DNA of 64,000 bases from the NCBI GenBank assembly GCA_947624675.1, contig CANQLI010000006.1:62001-126000 (forward strand), written 5' to 3'. Within the stretch, counting starts at the first letter, position 1. Every line of letters begins with the position of its first letter. Of this stretch, positions 35,807 through 46,137 are shown one piece after another. Position numbers and translations under genes: made by a program. This stretch comes from an uncultured Clostridia bacterium. Its GTDB lineage: Bacteria; Bacillota; Clostridia; Oscillospirales; Ruminococcaceae. The notes under the pieces were generated by a model. It searched no databases and was not told where the DNA came from. It worked only from the letters and a program-made list of their open reading frames with translations.

Positions 35807-36997
35807 TCACTTGTTGAGTAAAAGCTTTGACAAGCTCTTTCCGAGCAGCTCGCCTGTGTAAAAGGCCTCGTCAAGAGAGTTCCCGTGGCTTCCTATTTCA
35901 ATAAGAAGCGCGCCTGACGAAAGGCTTTGATTGTAATTTCGGTAGTCAAACAACACGGGTCTTGCAAGCTCGGGATAGTCATTTTCAAGCTGCGATTGTA
36001 AAGCTGACGCAAGGTGAAAGTTTTTGATGTAGTCGGGAACATATCCGCTTCCGTCATCGGCACAGGAAATTATCATCAGCTGTGCAGCGCTTTTTCCGTT
36101 TACTTCACAGACCGGTGCGATCCTTGTTCCGTCTGAACGCTCAATAGCATCTCTGTGAATGTCAAGAACCACTTTTATCGAAGGATATTCTTTAAGTATT
36201 GAGGAAACGGTTGCGTAGCTTAAGTCATATGCGGCATTGTAATCCGGATAATCGTGTACAGTCTTTGCGTGTACATATCCTATTCCGTTTTTTCCAAGCT
36301 CTTCGCATATCTTTTCTCCGACCGCTACCATATTCTTTTTCTCATTGGTCGTTTTTGAGTAGAAAGCCGTGTCGTAAAAATCACGGCTGTACGGCTCATA
36401 GCTTTCTGTTGTGTGGGTATGATAAATAAGCACCTGGGGTTCTTTAGTGTTTTTATCTATTTCAAAGTCTGGAGATTTTCGGCTCTCCTCCAACAGATAG
36501 TCGTTTGAAAGCTCAGTGCAGTTTCTTATCTGACCGCCGCTGTCAAGAGTGATAAAGCTTGGATCAGTATAAACTCCGTATGTTGCGTGTTCAATAGGTC
36601 CGCAGTTTTCATCCTGCGGTTCAGGATACGGGATAGGGTTTTCCTTTGCGATACTGTCATCCTTATATATCTTCAGCGGTGCGTTTCGGGTGTCGGTTTT
36701 TGCCTGTGTTTCATTCGGTGCCATATCTATCGCAATAGATGAATTGTTGTTTATCTTTATGTTTCCGTAATCGGTGGAGGGCGTGTTTATGACTTTCTGG
36801 CTTATAACACTGCTTATCTCTTTGAAAACCGCTGTGTTATCACCAAAATTGAGAGCCGCTGATGACCGGCAGGCATCCGCAAAGGCATCGGCAAATCCCG
36901 GAAGTATGTTTACTCTTCCAAGGATTATTGCCGGAACACATATAGCGCTTAGTGTGACCGCCGCAGCTTTGATTGCGTATTTTTTTAGGTTGTCCAT
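35807..36997 (-). CDS. spoIIP: SpoIIP-like N-acetylmuramoyl-L-alanine amidase
   Basis: SpoIIP is a cell-wall amidase and endopeptidase that with SpoIID thins the septal peptidoglycan during engulfment. The product (396 residues from the ATG at 36997) has one N-terminal membrane anchor, a variable linker, and the catalytic domain with VLIYHTHTTESY, VVLDIHRDAI and LLIEIGSHGN, which supply the zinc ligands. AAGGAG lies upstream of this ATG; a start at 37051 would add 18 unsupported residues. No spoIID is visible nearby. Its presence suggests a sporulating ancestor or lineage. Confidence 0.9.
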   Translation of the reverse strand: MDNLKKYAIKAAAVTLSAICVPAIILGRVNILPGFADAFADACRSSAALNFGDNTAVFKEISSVISQKVINTPSTDYGNIKINNNSSIAIDMAPNETQAKTDTRNAPLKIYKDDSIAKENPIPYPEPQDENCGPIEHATYGVYTDPSFITLDSGGQIRNCTELSNDYLLEESRKSPDFEIDKNTKEPQVLIYHTHTTESYEPYSRDFYDTAFYSKTTNEKKNMVAVGEKICEELGKNGIGYVHAKTVHDYPDYNAAYDLSYATVSSILKEYPSIKVVLDIHRDAIERSDGTRIAPVCEVNGKSAAQLMIISCADDGSGYVPDYIKNFHLASALQSQLENDYPELARPVLFDYRNYNQSLSSGALLIEIGSHGNSLDEAFYTGELLGKSLSKLLLNK

Positions 36998-37404
36998 ATT
37001 TTTCTCCTTGTTTTTTTGTAATATATATGCGTAAGATAAAAAAGTATTCACAGTTGACAGGTAAAAAAAAGTGTGGTAAAATTAAATCTGTTAAAGAAAT
37101 ATTATTTGAGCTTTAGCTTATTCTGTTTTTTTATTTTATCCCTTCACTAATAGTGCAAAATCAGGAAAAAATGTACGCAAACGTACATTCTTCATAAAAT
37201 AAATTATGTTTCGTAACAAAATGTTTACAATGTTCATAGTTTATTCACAAATTAACAGTAATTTAATGTATTGTTTTTTGTATTCGTATGAGGGGCTTTC
37301 AGAGTAAGCAATTATAACCTTGATTCCTTAATGGCTGATGCTCTGTTGAGTTGTTAAGTTATGGGGCGATGCCATTATTTAATATCTGAGAGAGGAGATT
37401 TTTT
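36998..37404. other. 407-base non-coding interval
   Basis: It contains the third TGTACG repeat (37141-37245) and an AT-rich stretch before the 49-residue gene. I see no convincing gene. A small hairpin, ATGG/CCAT around GGCGATG (37361-37375), lies just before the ribosome binding site of that gene. Confidence 0.6.
37141..37245 (+). repeat. TGTACG intergenic repeat, copy 3
   Basis: The order is CCTTCACTAATAG, GCAAAATCAGGAAAAAATGTACG, loop CAAA, CGTACATTCTTCATAAAATAAAT, then TTCATAGTTTATTC. The stem here is eight pairs (AATGTACG/CGTACATT). About 40 consecutive bases match the reverse complement of copy 1 with one change. Confidence 0.85.
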
Positions 37405-37554
37405 ATGGAGAACAAAATCGACAAGGGCTTCTGGACGATTATGGGCGCACTGGTTTTGGTGGTAGTGTCGGTATCTTTATTTGTTTATAAGCTTATGAGC
37501 AATAAGGCTTATTATGAAAAATGGAAGGATTATGACGAGTGCGGTTTGATGTAG
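37405..37554 (+). CDS. small single-pass membrane protein (49 residues)
   Basis: AGAGGAG lies seven bases before this ATG, and the frame is open to TAG at 37552. The product has a short N-terminus (MENKIDKGF), one membrane segment (about 11-30, MGALVLVVVSVSLFVYKL) and a charged C-terminus ending KDYDECGLM. A strong terminator follows 20 bases later, so it looks like a complete monocistronic unit. I do not recognise a family. Confidence 0.65.
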   Translation: MENKIDKGFWTIMGALVLVVVSVSLFVYKLMSNKAYYEKWKDYDECGLM

Positions 37555-37573
37555 GAGCATAATTTTACTTATT

Positions 37574-37601
37574 AAGAGGTCGGTGTTCCGACCTCTTTTT
37601 T
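37574..37601 (+). terminator. intrinsic terminator
   Basis: AAGAGGTCGG pairs with CCGACCTCTT around TGTT and is followed by a T-run. Confidence 0.9.
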
Positions 37602-37620
37602 AACACATACGAGGTGGAAT

Positions 37621-38319
37621 ATGACAAAAAAATTTTCGATAATTCTTTTTACAGCTTTGGTTTTTATGATGCTTTTGGTTATGGTTTATTTTTTATATAA
37701 TGCCGATGTTATCCCGAAGCCTGCAAAAAGTGCCGAAAGCTTTGGAATCGAAACTGTAAAGAGCTCTGTTGATTTTAATTCAAACGGAGTTGACGATTAC
37801 AAAGAAATTATGCTCGGCGCAAGAGAGGACGCTCTGAATATGCCTGAATACAACGGAGATTATGTTGCAGGAGGATACCCTCCTGACGATGTCGGTGTAT
37901 GTACCGATCTTGTATGGAGGGCATTTAAAAAAGCGGGGTACAGCCTTAAGGATATGCTCGACAGGGATATTTCGCTTTATCCGTCAGATTATCCGGACGC
38001 TTATCCTCCCGACTCAAATATTGACTTTAGACGGGTAAAAAATCTCAAGGTGTTTTTTGAAAAGTATGCCCAGAGCCTTACCACAAACATTCAAAGCATA
38101 GAAGAATGGCAGCCTGGTGATATTGTTATTTTCGGTGCGGATGCTCACATAGGAATCGTGTCGGACAAGCGCAATAATGACGGTCAGACATATATTTTAC
38201 ACAATGCGGGGCAGAAAAATCGTGAGCAGGATTATTTAAAAAAACACAAGCCAACCGCTCATTACCGATTTGATGCGGCAAAGATACCTCATAAGGTGCT
38301 TTGCGCCTGGGCAGACTAA
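37621..38319 (+). CDS. DUF1287 family exported protein
   Basis: The 232-residue product has an N-terminal membrane anchor (about 5-28) and a DUF1287 domain: AGGYPPDDVGVCTDLVWRAFKKAGY (conserved Cys), then DIVIFGADAHIGIVSDKRN (conserved His) and ILHNAG. The order Cys-His-Asn resembles the NlpC/P60 cysteine peptidases, so a cell-wall or peptide hydrolase role is plausible but unproven. GAGGTGG lies just upstream of the ATG. The preceding terminator indicates a separate, though not clearly identified, promoter. Confidence 0.82.
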   Translation: MTKKFSIILFTALVFMMLLVMVYFLYNADVIPKPAKSAESFGIETVKSSVDFNSNGVDDYKEIMLGAREDALNMPEYNGDYVAGGYPPDDVGVCTDLVWRAFKKAGYSLKDMLDRDISLYPSDYPDAYPPDSNIDFRRVKNLKVFFEKYAQSLTTNIQSIEEWQPGDIVIFGADAHIGIVSDKRNNDGQTYILHNAGQKNREQDYLKKHKPTAHYRFDAAKIPHKVLCAWAD

Positions 38320-38353
38320 AAGGATCATTGGCAGTTATACGGTTTTGCAGCCA

Positions 38354-38382
38354 TTGACATAAGTATTAAAAAGAGTTATAAT
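38354..38382 (+). promoter_or_regulatory. ilvBNC promoter
   Basis: TTGACA (38354-38359), 17 bases, TATAAT (38377-38382), both perfect, 34 bases before ilvB. There is no room for a T-box leader. Confidence 0.85.
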
Positions 38383-38415
38383 AATTAGGATATTATGAAA
38401 AGGAGGCGGCTTTAA

Positions 38416-40035
38416 ATGGCGGAAAAAATAAAGGTATCTGAAGCTATGGTGGAATGTTTAAAGGCAGAGGGCATTAAGGTCGTCTTTGGATATCCGGGTG
38501 CGGCTATATGTCCGTTTTATGATGAGCTTTATAAAAGCAACATAAAAAGCGTGCTTGTAAGACACGAGGTCAACGGCGGTCACGCGGCAAACGGTTATGC
38601 GAGGATCTCGGGTAAGCCTGCTGTTTGTATCGCAACAAGCGGTCCGGGAGCAACGAATCTTTTGACAGCTATCGCAACCGCATATGCCGACAGCATTCCC
38701 ATAGTCTGTATAACCGGTCAGGTGAACTCGGAACAGATAGGCTCTGATGCTTTTCAGGAGGCGGATATTACAGGCTCGGCAGCTCCTTTTATAAAGCACA
38801 CATATTTAGTCAAGGACGGTTCAATGATAGGAAGAATTTTTAAAGAAGCGTTTTATATAGCGGGCTCGGGCAGACCGGGACCTGTGCTTATAGATGTTCC
38901 TATGGATGTCCAGAACGAAATGATCGAGTTTTCATATCCAAAATCGGCTGTTATAAGAAGCTATAAACCGACTAGTAAGGGAAATGCTCTTCAGGTTAAG
39001 CGTGTCATTAAAGAAATAAAGGATGCGAAAAAGCCTCTTTTATGTGTTGGCGGAGGAGTTTTTCTTTCAAATGCAAAAAAAGAGGTTAGAGAGCTTTCAG
39101 AGCGTTTCGACCTTCCTGTTGTGTCAACAATGATGGGTATATCAGTCTTTGAGTCGGATGATGAGAGATTTTTCGGAATGCTCGGTATGCACGGCTCTAA
39201 AACGGCAAACAGGGCAGTTTCAGAATGCGATGTATTGCTTCTTGTAGGCGCGAGAGTAGGCGACCGAGCTATATCTAATCCGGCTATTATAGAAAAGAAT
39301 AAAAGAATAATACATATAGATATTGATCCCGCTGAGATCGGAAAAAACATAACGGCTGATATTCCTCTTGTCGGAGATGTAAAAACCGTTGTTTTGCAGA
39401 TATTAAAGGATGCGCCTAAGCTTAGCCACAGTGATTGGATAAGCGAGATAAAAGGATTTGACAAACAGTCGGATAATAAAAAATCCAAAGAGGGTAAAAT
39501 AGACCCTAAGGAATTTTTGTCCCGCTTAAGCGAGGTTATGGGGGAAAATACCCATGTAGTCGCTGATGTAGGACAGAATCAGATATGGACTGCGACACAC
39601 TATAAGATGAAAAAGGGACGCTTTCTCACAAGCGGCGGTATGGGTACTATGGGGTATGCTGTTCCTGCTGCTATCGGCGCTAAGCTCGCTGATGAGAAGT
39701 CCGAGGTGTTGGCAATATGCGGCGACGGAAGCTTTCAGATGTCATTTATGGAGCTTGCTACAGCTGTTCAGCACGGAGCCGATATAAAAGTCATAGTTAT
39801 GAAAAATAACTATCTCGGAATGGTAAGAGAGGTTCAGGATAAGGCTTACGGCGGAAGGCTTATTGCCGTATCACTTGAGGGTTCGCCGGATTTTATAAAG
39901 CTTGCGGCGGCTTATGGAATAAACGGTGTCAGTGTCAACGACGAAAAGAGTATGACAGAGGCTTTTGAGCTTCTAAAGAAAAACACGCCTTGCGTTATTG
40001 AGTGTGTGGTTGACGATTTTGAAAGCACGCTCTGA
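38416..40035 (+). CDS. ilvB: acetolactate synthase large subunit
   Basis: This thiamine-diphosphate enzyme makes acetolactate for valine and leucine, or acetohydroxybutyrate for isoleucine. The 539-residue product has VFGYPGAAICPFYDEL, the catalytic glutamate in LVRHEVNGGHAANGYAR, ATSGPGATNLLTA, the FAD region, and the thiamine motif ICGDGSFQMSFMELATA...NNYLGMV. AAGGAGG precedes the ATG. It is the first gene of the ilvB-ilvN-ilvC unit. Confidence 0.96.
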   Translation: MAEKIKVSEAMVECLKAEGIKVVFGYPGAAICPFYDELYKSNIKSVLVRHEVNGGHAANGYARISGKPAVCIATSGPGATNLLTAIATAYADSIPIVCITGQVNSEQIGSDAFQEADITGSAAPFIKHTYLVKDGSMIGRIFKEAFYIAGSGRPGPVLIDVPMDVQNEMIEFSYPKSAVIRSYKPTSKGNALQVKRVIKEIKDAKKPLLCVGGGVFLSNAKKEVRELSERFDLPVVSTMMGISVFESDDERFFGMLGMHGSKTANRAVSECDVLLLVGARVGDRAISNPAIIEKNKRIIHIDIDPAEIGKNITADIPLVGDVKTVVLQILKDAPKLSHSDWISEIKGFDKQSDNKKSKEGKIDPKEFLSRLSEVMGENTHVVADVGQNQIWTATHYKMKKGRFLTSGGMGTMGYAVPAAIGAKLADEKSEVLAICGDGSFQMSFMELATAVQHGADIKVIVMKNNYLGMVREVQDKAYGGRLIAVSLEGSPDFIKLAAAYGINGVSVNDEKSMTEAFELLKKNTPCVIECVVDDFESTL

Positions 40036-40052
40036 TTTTAGGAGGAAAAACA

Positions 40053-40559
40053 ATGAATGAAATGAAACACACTATATCTGTTTTGGTGGAAAACCACGCA
40101 GGAGTTTTATCAAGAATATCCGGACTTTTTTCACGAAGAGGCTTTAATATAGACAGCCTTGCAGTCGGGGTAACTGACGATCCTGAGATATCAAGAATAA
40201 CTATTATAGTTTCAGGGGACGAGCATACGGTCGAACAGGTGGAAAAACAGCTCAACAAGTTGGTTGAGGTCATAAAGGTCAAAACTCTTAAAAAGGGTGA
40301 AAAACTGGAGAGACAGCTCGTTTTGATAAAGCTCTCTGTCCCGCTTGAAAAGCGCAGCGAGATCCTTACTATTGCGGACATTACAGGCGCAAGCGTTATA
40401 GATATTTCTCAGACTACTATGACTCTTTTGCTTGCGGATACATATCCGAATGTATTGAGATTTGAAGAGATAACTAAGCCTTACGGTGTTTTAGAAGAGG
40501 TTAGAACGGGAACGATCGCAATCCAAAAAGGCTCGGAAACTATGACATTCAAAAAATAA
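40053..40559 (+). CDS. ilvN: acetolactate synthase small (regulatory) subunit
   Basis: The 168-residue product has an N-terminal ACT domain (HTISVLVENHAGVLSRISGLFSRRGFNIDSLAVG) that binds valine for feedback inhibition, and a C-terminal ALS_ss_C domain. It lies 17 bases after ilvB with GGAGG upstream, so the two subunits are made together. Confidence 0.95.
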   Translation: MNEMKHTISVLVENHAGVLSRISGLFSRRGFNIDSLAVGVTDDPEISRITIIVSGDEHTVEQVEKQLNKLVEVIKVKTLKKGEKLERQLVLIKLSVPLEKRSEILTIADITGASVIDISQTTMTLLLADTYPNVLRFEEITKPYGVLEEVRTGTIAIQKGSETMTFKK

Positions 40560-40606
40560 ACAAGGATTATTCACAATTTGTAAACATTATATATGTAAAA
40601 TATTTA

Positions 40607-40634
40607 GTTAGCGTGAGATTTTTAAATCTCTAAC
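40607..40634 (+). repeat. hairpin between ilvN and ilvC
   Basis: GAGATTT-TT-AAATCTC (40615-40630) is flanked by GTTA/TAAC (40607-40610, 40631-40634). No T-run follows, so it may be a processing or stability element rather than a terminator. Confidence 0.45.
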
Positions 40635-40655
40635 AATAAAACTTAAACAATATAG

Positions 40656-41684
<1,029 letters not shown>

Positions 41685-41693
41685 TAAAAATAT

Positions 41694-41731
41694 CTCAGGG
41701 CGCAGTAATTACTCTGCACCCTGAGTTTTTT
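41694..41731 (+). terminator. intrinsic terminator of the ilv operon
   Basis: CTCAGGGcGCAG pairs with CTGCaCCCTGAG and is followed by TTTTTT. Confidence 0.92.
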
Positions 41732-41758
41732 GTAAATAATATATCGGGAAGTGTTTTT

Positions 41759-42106
41759 ATGACAAAGCAAGAGCTTATTGATTACTTTAATACCTTTGAA
41801 AATTCATCGGTAGACTGTCCGTTTGACGATGACGAGAGCGTTGTCGCAAGGCATAAATCAAACAATAAATGGTATGCGCTTATTATGTGTCTGGATGGAA
41901 GATATATTGTTAATTTAAAATGCGACCCGCTACAATCTCAGTTTCTAAGAGATAACTACAAAAGCATATATCCCGCATATCATATGAACAAAGTACATTG
42001 GAACACTGTGGAGCTTAAAGGGGACGCACCTGATGAACTAATAAAAAGTCTCGTAAACCATAGCTTTGAGCTTACTATAAAAGGAAAAAAACCGAAGAGC
42101 AATTAG
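41759..42106 (+). CDS. MmcQ/YjbR family protein
   Basis: The 115-residue product has the MmcQ/YjbR fold: MTKQELIDYFNTF near the start, WYALIM, VNLKCDPLQSQFLRD and the YHMNKVHWNTVEL motif. The fold resembles DNA-binding proteins with a CyaY-like core, but no function is settled. The stop codon lies in the loop of the following terminator (42087-42123). There is a weak GGGAAG ribosome binding site. Confidence 0.85.
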   Translation: MTKQELIDYFNTFENSSVDCPFDDDESVVARHKSNNKWYALIMCLDGRYIVNLKCDPLQSQFLRDNYKSIYPAYHMNKVHWNTVELKGDAPDELIKSLVNHSFELTIKGKKPKSN

Positions 42107-42123
42107 TTGCTGCTTCGGTTTTT
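42087..42123. terminator. bidirectional terminator overlapping the MmcQ stop codon
   Basis: AAAAACCGAAG-AGCAA pairs with TTGCT-CTTCGGTTTTT; the TTAG loop contains the stop codon TAG (42104-42106). It serves this gene and the convergent htpG. Confidence 0.9.
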
Positions 42124-42134
42124 GTATTTAAAGC

Positions 42135-44012
42135 TTATATCATAAGAGAGCATATCTTGTTTGAAAAGTCCAGCGGATTTTCTATGTCGATCCCCTCAAT
42201 AAGAAGTGCCTGATTGTAAAGAAGCTCTGTGTACAGATCAAGCTTTTCCTTATCGCTTTCAAAAAGCTCTTTAAGCTTTTCAAATATAGGATGATCGGGA
42301 TTTATCTCAAGCGCCTTTTGGCTTTTTACATTTGCGTCGTTGTTCGGCATAGTTTTTAAAACCTTTTCCATTTCAAGAGAAACTTCTCCGTCTGCTGTGA
42401 GGCATACGGGGTGAGTTTTAAGCTTGTTTGAAAGCCTTACATCGCAAACCTTGTCGCCCAGGGACTTTTTCATATGCTCAAGCATTTTCTTTGAATCCTT
42501 AGATTTTTTCTTAGCCTCTTCCTTTTCTGTTTCGGTCGAAAGATCAAGGTCGCTCGCGCTTATAGACTTAAACTCCTTTTCCTTGTAGTTTCCGAGCATT
42601 TTTATCGCAAACTCGTCAACATCATCAGTAAAGTACAAAAGCTCATAACCCTTGTCCTTTACAGCTTCTGCCTGTGGAAGCATATCAATTCTTGCGGTGC
42701 TGTCTCCGCAGGCATAATAGATGTACTTCTGATCCTCAGCCATTCTCGAAACATATTCTGATAATGTAACAGGTTTGTTTTCAAAAGATGATGTGAACAT
42801 CAAAAGTTCCTCAAGTGTGTCTTTTGCGGCGCCGAATGATTGATAGATTCCAAACTTAAGCTGAAGTCCGAATTCCTTAAAGAATTTTTCATAATCTTCA
42901 CGGCGGTTTTTGAGCATTTTTAAAAGCTCATTCTTTATAGATTTTTCAATGTTCCTTGCGATTATCTTAAGCTGTCTGTCGTGCTGAAGTATTTCTCTTG
43001 ATATATTCAGCGAAAGATCCTGAGAATCGACAAGACCCTTGACAAAGCTGAAATAATCGGGAAGCAGGTCCGCACAGCTTTCCATTATCATAACGCCGCT
43101 TGAATAAAGCTGAAGCCCTTTTTCATAGTTTTTTGAGTAATAATTATATGGGGCTTTAGATGGGATGAATAAAAGCGCGTCATATGTTGCCGTACCCTCA
43201 TTTTTTGAATGGATATGAGTGATAGGCGGCTGATAGTCCATAAACTTGTCGGAATAAAAGGAATTGTAGTCCTCGTCCTTAAGCTCTGATTTATTTTTCT
43301 TCCAGATAGGTACCATACTGTTTAAGGTCTTTATCTCTTTTGTGTAGGTGGTTTCTTTGCCCTCTTCAAAATGCGGTGTTTCGACCTCCATTTTGATAGG
43401 GAATCTGATATAGTCAGAGTACTTTTTAATGAGAGATTCTATTTTGTAACGCTCTAAAAACTCATCGTAGTTTTCTTCGTCAGTATTATCCTTTATCTTA
43501 AGTGTGATAACAGTTCCGACATCAGATTTTTCACAGGTGTCTATCGTATATCCGGAAACACCCTCTGACTTCCACACATATGCCTTATCTTCGCCGAACG
43601 CTCTGCTCTTTACCTCAACCTCCTTAGCGACCATAAACGCCGAGTAAAAGCCAACGCCAAACTGTCCGATGATATCGACATCTTCTCCAAGCTCATTGTC
43701 CGACTTGAACGAGAGCGAACCGCTCCTTGCAATAGTTCCGAGGTTGTTTTCAAGCTCATCCTTTGTCATTCCGATTCCGTTATCGGTAATAGTAAGGGTG
43801 CGGCTGTCCTTGTCAAGCTCGATGTAAATCTCAAAATCATCCTTCTTTAGTCCGACAGATGAATCTGTAAGCGATTTAAAGTAAAGCTTGTCAATGGCAT
43901 CGCTTGCATTTGAAATAAGCTCACGCAGAAATATTTCTTTATGAGTGTAGATAGAGTTTATCATCATTTCAAGAAGTCTTTTCGATTCCGCTTTAAATTC
44001 TTTAGTTTCCAT
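42135..44012 (-). CDS. htpG: molecular chaperone HtpG (Hsp90)
   Basis: This ATP-dependent chaperone remodels client proteins. The 625-residue product has the N-terminal GHKL ATPase domain with [28 protein letters not shown] and [15 protein letters not shown], then a middle domain, then a charged linker ([13 protein letters not shown]) and the C-terminal dimerisation domain ([13 protein letters not shown]-like end). AAAGGAAAGGA precedes the ATG. A perfect CIRCE operator lies 26 bases upstream, so expression should be HrcA-controlled. Confidence 0.96.
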   Translation of the reverse strand: METKEFKAESKRLLEMMINSIYTHKEIFLRELISNASDAIDKLYFKSLTDSSVGLKKDDFEIYIELDKDSRTLTITDNGIGMTKDELENNLGTIARSGSLSFKSDNELGEDVDIIGQFGVGFYSAFMVAKEVEVKSRAFGEDKAYVWKSEGVSGYTIDTCEKSDVGTVITLKIKDNTDEENYDEFLERYKIESLIKKYSDYIRFPIKMEVETPHFEEGKETTYTKEIKTLNSMVPIWKKNKSELKDEDYNSFYSDKFMDYQPPITHIHSKNEGTATYDALLFIPSKAPYNYYSKNYEKGLQLYSSGVMIMESCADLLPDYFSFVKGLVDSQDLSLNISREILQHDRQLKIIARNIEKSIKNELLKMLKNRREDYEKFFKEFGLQLKFGIYQSFGAAKDTLEELLMFTSSFENKPVTLSEYVSRMAEDQKYIYYACGDSTARIDMLPQAEAVKDKGYELLYFTDDVDEFAIKMLGNYKEKEFKSISASDLDLSTETEKEEAKKKSKDSKKMLEHMKKSLGDKVCDVRLSNKLKTHPVCLTADGEVSLEMEKVLKTMPNNDANVKSQKALEINPDHPIFEKLKELFESDKEKLDLYTELLYNQALLIEGIDIENPLDFSNKICSLMI

Positions 44013-44037
44013 TTTTTTCTAATTCCTTTCCTTTTAA

Positions 44038-44064
44038 TTAGCACTCTACTAAGATGAGTGCTAA
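44038..44064 (-). promoter_or_regulatory. CIRCE operator (HrcA binding site)
   Basis: TTAGCACTC (44038-44046), nine bases, GAGTGCTAA (44056-44064): an exact match to the CIRCE consensus. It lies directly downstream of the htpG -10 box. Confidence 0.96.
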
Positions 44065-44068
44065 TTAC

Positions 44069-44096
44069 ATTATAGCGCCGGTGAAATAAAAATCAA
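44069..44096 (-). promoter_or_regulatory. htpG promoter
   Basis: On the minus strand TTGATT (44096-44091), 16 bases, TATAAT (44074-44069). The CIRCE element begins five bases downstream, at the start site. Confidence 0.75.
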
Positions 44097-44199
44097 GTGT
44101 TTGCCAAAAAAATACACACTTTATTTACAATTTCGTCACATTTCTGACTAGTATAAAGTATAAAATAAATTTATTGATATAGAAAGGACTGAATCAAAG

Positions 44200-45066
44200 T
44201 TGAAAATATCATCGTTGTTTAACGGAGAAAAGACGGTTTTTTCTCTTGAAGTATTTCCGCCTAAAAAAACATCGGGAAGTGTAGAGACTATTTACAGTAC
44301 ACTCGACGGGCTAAAAAGTGTAAAACCTGATTTTATTTCAGTGACTTACGGTGCAGGAGGAAACAGAGCCGATCTCTCCACCTTTGAGATATGCAGAATA
44401 ATAAAGGAGAAGTACGATACTCCGGCTATCGCACATCTTACCTGTGTGAGCTCCACTAAGGAGGATATAGACTTTATCATAAAAAAACTCAAGGAAAGCG
44501 GGATCGAAAACATACTTGCCTTAAGAGGTGACAGAAAAGCGGGGGTTGAGCCTGAAAAAGATTTTAGCCACGCAAGCGACCTTATAAGGTATATCAAAAC
44601 AAGGGAACCGGGTTTTGAGATAAGCGGAGCTTGTTATCCGGAGGTTCATAATGAGGCTGAAAACTCGATAACAGATATTTTCGCACTTAAGGAAAAAGTT
44701 GATGCCGGCGCGCAGCATCTTATTTCTCAACTGTTTTTTGATAACAATGCCTTTTATTCATTTCTCGAACGCGCAAGGATAGCAGGCATAGATGTCCCTA
44801 TCGAGGCGGGGATAATGCCCGTTGTGAATATCAGTCAGATAACTCGAATGGTTTCAATGTGCGGAGCAAGTCTTCCCAGAAAGTTTTCAAAAATTATGAG
44901 CAGATTTGCAGACAATCCAAAGGCGCTTTTTGATGCCGGGATAGCTTATGCTGTTGACCAGATAGTTGACCTTATTTCAAACGGTGTTGACGGGATACAT
45001 CTATATACAATGAACAATCCAACGGTTGCTTTAAGGATATTTTCCGCCATAAAGTCGATGAGGTGA
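44200..45066 (+). CDS. metF: 5,10-methylenetetrahydrofolate reductase
   Basis: This FAD enzyme makes 5-methyltetrahydrofolate for methionine synthesis or C1 metabolism. The 288-residue product begins SLEVFPPKKT, with SVTYGAGG, AHLTCVSSTKEDI, NILALRGDR, and HLISQLFFDN, all family motifs. The start is TTG, with AAAGGA upstream at a long spacing. The next gene starts six bases after the stop. Confidence 0.95.
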   Translation: MKISSLFNGEKTVFSLEVFPPKKTSGSVETIYSTLDGLKSVKPDFISVTYGAGGNRADLSTFEICRIIKEKYDTPAIAHLTCVSSTKEDIDFIIKKLKESGIENILALRGDRKAGVEPEKDFSHASDLIRYIKTREPGFEISGACYPEVHNEAENSITDIFALKEKVDAGAQHLISQLFFDNNAFYSFLERARIAGIDVPIEAGIMPVVNISQITRMVSMCGASLPRKFSKIMSRFADNPKALFDAGIAYAVDQIVDLISNGVDGIHLYTMNNPTVALRIFSAIKSMR

Positions 45067-45072
45067 GGAGGT

Positions 45073-46095
45073 ATGAATTTTTCTGATGCTTCTGTGCTAA
45101 CGCCAAGGGACATTGAAAAGCAACAACTCAGATTAAGCGCCTCAAAGCTCGGTATTTTGTTGCTGTTATACAACATTCTATTCTTTGTTTATGTTAAAAA
45201 GGCTTTTCTATATGTTTATTATTGGATAGTATCCGGTGAAGTTACTTTTGATGCCGCAAGGATAAACGAATATCTGACAAACAAAGATAATTTTTCATCA
45301 TATACTGCTTTTTCAATGCTGTACTCTTGTTGTGTAGTAGCGGTTGTACTTATTCTCACCGTCATAACTGCGAGACTTATGAGAATAAAGCTTCTGGGAA
45401 TGTTAAGGCTCAATGACAAGAGAGGAATAAAAAGCGCTTTTCTTTCTTTCCCGGTAGTTTTGATTTTGAATAATGTCATAGCGACAATTTGCAATTATAT
45501 CACTGACTTTTTTTCAAAGCACGGTACAGTTATTCCACAAGCTAACTTTTCAATAGACAATCCGACGGTATCGGCTGTGTTATTGGAGATTCTTTATCTC
45601 ATTATAATCGCACCTGTTGCAGAGGAATTTATTTTTCGCGGACTTGTTTTAAAAACAATAGCGCCATACGGAAAAAAGCTCGCTATAATCGTTTCCGCGT
45701 CACTGTTTGGGCTTATGCACGGAAATCTTACGCAGTTTTTAGGTGCATTCGCGTGCGGAATAATATTTGCGGCGGTAGATGTAAAGTACAACTCTATTTT
45801 GCCTTCCATAATAATCCATATGCTTAATAACACATTGCCTATTATGCTTAACATAGGAAATGCGATAGAATCAAAAGCTGTGACCGCAATTTATTTTGTG
45901 CTGTTTTATTCCATTTTACTGGCAGGAGTATTTGTTATAGCAAGACATCTATATTCATTTAAAATTCAGGAGGACAGTCATGAGCTTAGCTATCCCGAGA
46001 GAATAAGGACGGTCGTGTTTAATATTCCGTTGCTTCTGTACACAGCATACCTTATCTATGATATGATATTTGCAATAGTTGCGGCAAACTCATAG
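45073..46095 (+). CDS. CPBP family intramembrane metalloprotease
   Basis: The 340-residue product has about eight membrane segments and the CPBP (Abi) motifs: AEEFIFRGLV (EExxxR), FGLMHGNLTQFL (FxxxH), and HMLNN. Members are Rce1-like glutamate-type proteases involved in bacteriocin self-immunity or protein maturation in Firmicutes; this one's substrate is unknown. GGAGG immediately precedes the ATG, and the gene follows metF by six bases. Confidence 0.9.
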   Translation: MNFSDASVLTPRDIEKQQLRLSASKLGILLLLYNILFFVYVKKAFLYVYYWIVSGEVTFDAARINEYLTNKDNFSSYTAFSMLYSCCVVAVVLILTVITARLMRIKLLGMLRLNDKRGIKSAFLSFPVVLILNNVIATICNYITDFFSKHGTVIPQANFSIDNPTVSAVLLEILYLIIIAPVAEEFIFRGLVLKTIAPYGKKLAIIVSASLFGLMHGNLTQFLGAFACGIIFAAVDVKYNSILPSIIIHMLNNTLPIMLNIGNAIESKAVTAIYFVLFYSILLAGVFVIARHLYSFKIQEDSHELSYPERIRTVVFNIPLLLYTAYLIYDMIFAIVAANS

Positions 46096-46137
46096 AAAAT
46101 CGAATGTTTAAAACTCAACGAAAACGACTTATAATTT

